This document shows positions 7,547 to 7,676 of a DNA stretch of 7,676 nt, piece by piece (position 1 is the stretch's first letter; each line of letters begins with the position of its first letter). The notes under the pieces are model-generated. The model did not search any database, had not been told where the DNA came from, and saw nothing but the letters and a program-made list of their open reading frames with translations. The stretch is from the NCBI GenBank assembly GCA_945957225.1, contig CAMFKK010000099.1:1-7676 (forward strand), given 5' to 3'. A program made the position numbers and the translations under genes. This stretch comes from an uncultured Sphingobacteriia bacterium (lineage in GTDB: Bacteria; Bacteroidota; Bacteroidia; Chitinophagales; Chitinophagaceae).

Positions 7547-7604
7547 ATGGCGCAATTATGGTCAATTTTACTACTGCAATGTAAGCAGTATGACGCAAAT
7601 CCTG
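7547..7604 (-). promoter_or_regulatory. Short intergenic spacer with a 6-bp stem-loop upstream of the esterase
   Basis: The spacer between the upstream reading-frame stop and the esterase ATG contains a perfect inverted repeat TACTGC (7572-7577) / GCAGTA (7585-7590) with a 7-nt loop. On the minus strand the repeat is followed by GTAAAATT rather than a T-run, so it is not a convincing intrinsic terminator. It could be an operator half-site pair or a 5' leader hairpin. I found no good match to the Bacteroidota -7/-33 promoter with proper spacing. The short distance is compatible with read-through from the upstream gene. Confidence 0.25.
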
Positions 7605-7676
7605 TTAAATTGCCGGGTCCTGTAATACAGCAGATGGTCTAATAGTTTCTATCTGTACTTTTTCAATGCCTAACAC
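7605..7676 (-). CDS. C-terminal tail of an unidentified upstream gene (5' end outside window)
   Basis: Reading leftwards from the right edge, one minus-strand frame is open for 23 codons and ends with TAA at 7607-7605. The peptide is VLGIEKVQIETIRPSAVL followed by QDPAI. It looks like an ordinary soluble-protein C-terminus, and its orientation and spacing (58 bp before the esterase ATG) fit an operon member. The piece is too short to name and could be a chance open frame, so no function is proposed. Confidence 0.45.
   Translation of the reverse strand: MLGIEKVQIETIRPSAVLQDPAI

Noticed and set aside
7553..7555. TTG as the start codon of the esterase
   Set aside because: An ATG three codons downstream (7546) gives a more usual Lys-containing signal-peptide start; TTG initiation is less likely, though not excluded.

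Overview
The window reads as part of one polycistronic carbohydrate-use operon, all on the minus strand, from a member of the Bacteroidota (probably near Chitinophagaceae or Sphingobacteriia). The taxonomic reading is inference. It rests on moderately AT-rich coding sequence, starts without clear Shine-Dalgarno sites, signal peptides ending in A-Q, an STN-like domain on a secreted enzyme, and an SSS transporter / Gfo-Idh / exported TIM-barrel / beta-helix gene set typical of that phylum.

Layout in the direction of transcription (right to left): (1) a 23-codon C-terminal tail of an unidentified gene entering at the right edge (7605-7676); (2) a short gap with a small stem-loop; (3) a secreted alpha/beta-hydrolase esterase with an N-terminal STN-like domain (6098-7546); (4) one base later, a secreted TIM-barrel protein of the sugar phosphate isomerase/epimerase family (5221-6096); (5) a 108-bp gap, the only possible internal promoter or processing region; (6) a large secreted right-handed beta-helix protein resembling GH141-type glycosidases, ending in a ferredoxin-like domain and an L-rhamnose-mutarotase (RhaM)-like domain (2572-5112); (7) two bases later, a Gfo/Idh/MocA oxidoreductase without a signal peptide (1484-2569); (8) overlapping it by 8 bp, a sodium:solute symporter that runs off the left edge (1-1491).

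Working model (inference): three exported proteins act on a decorated glycan outside the cytoplasm. The esterase removes an acyl or methyl ester, the beta-helix enzyme releases a sugar (a 6-deoxy-L-hexose such as L-fucose or L-rhamnose is favoured by the fused mutarotase), and the mutarotase domain equilibrates the anomers. The symporter then imports the product and the cytoplasmic Gfo/Idh enzyme oxidises or reduces it. The exported TIM-barrel protein has an unassigned sugar-isomerising or lyase-like role and altered metal ligands.

The most distinctive item is the single-chain fusion of a beta-helix glycosidase-like domain with a mutarotase. I see no RNA genes, insertion sequences, CRISPR arrays, frameshifts or plus-strand genes; the two intergenic gaps are both far below 300 bp.
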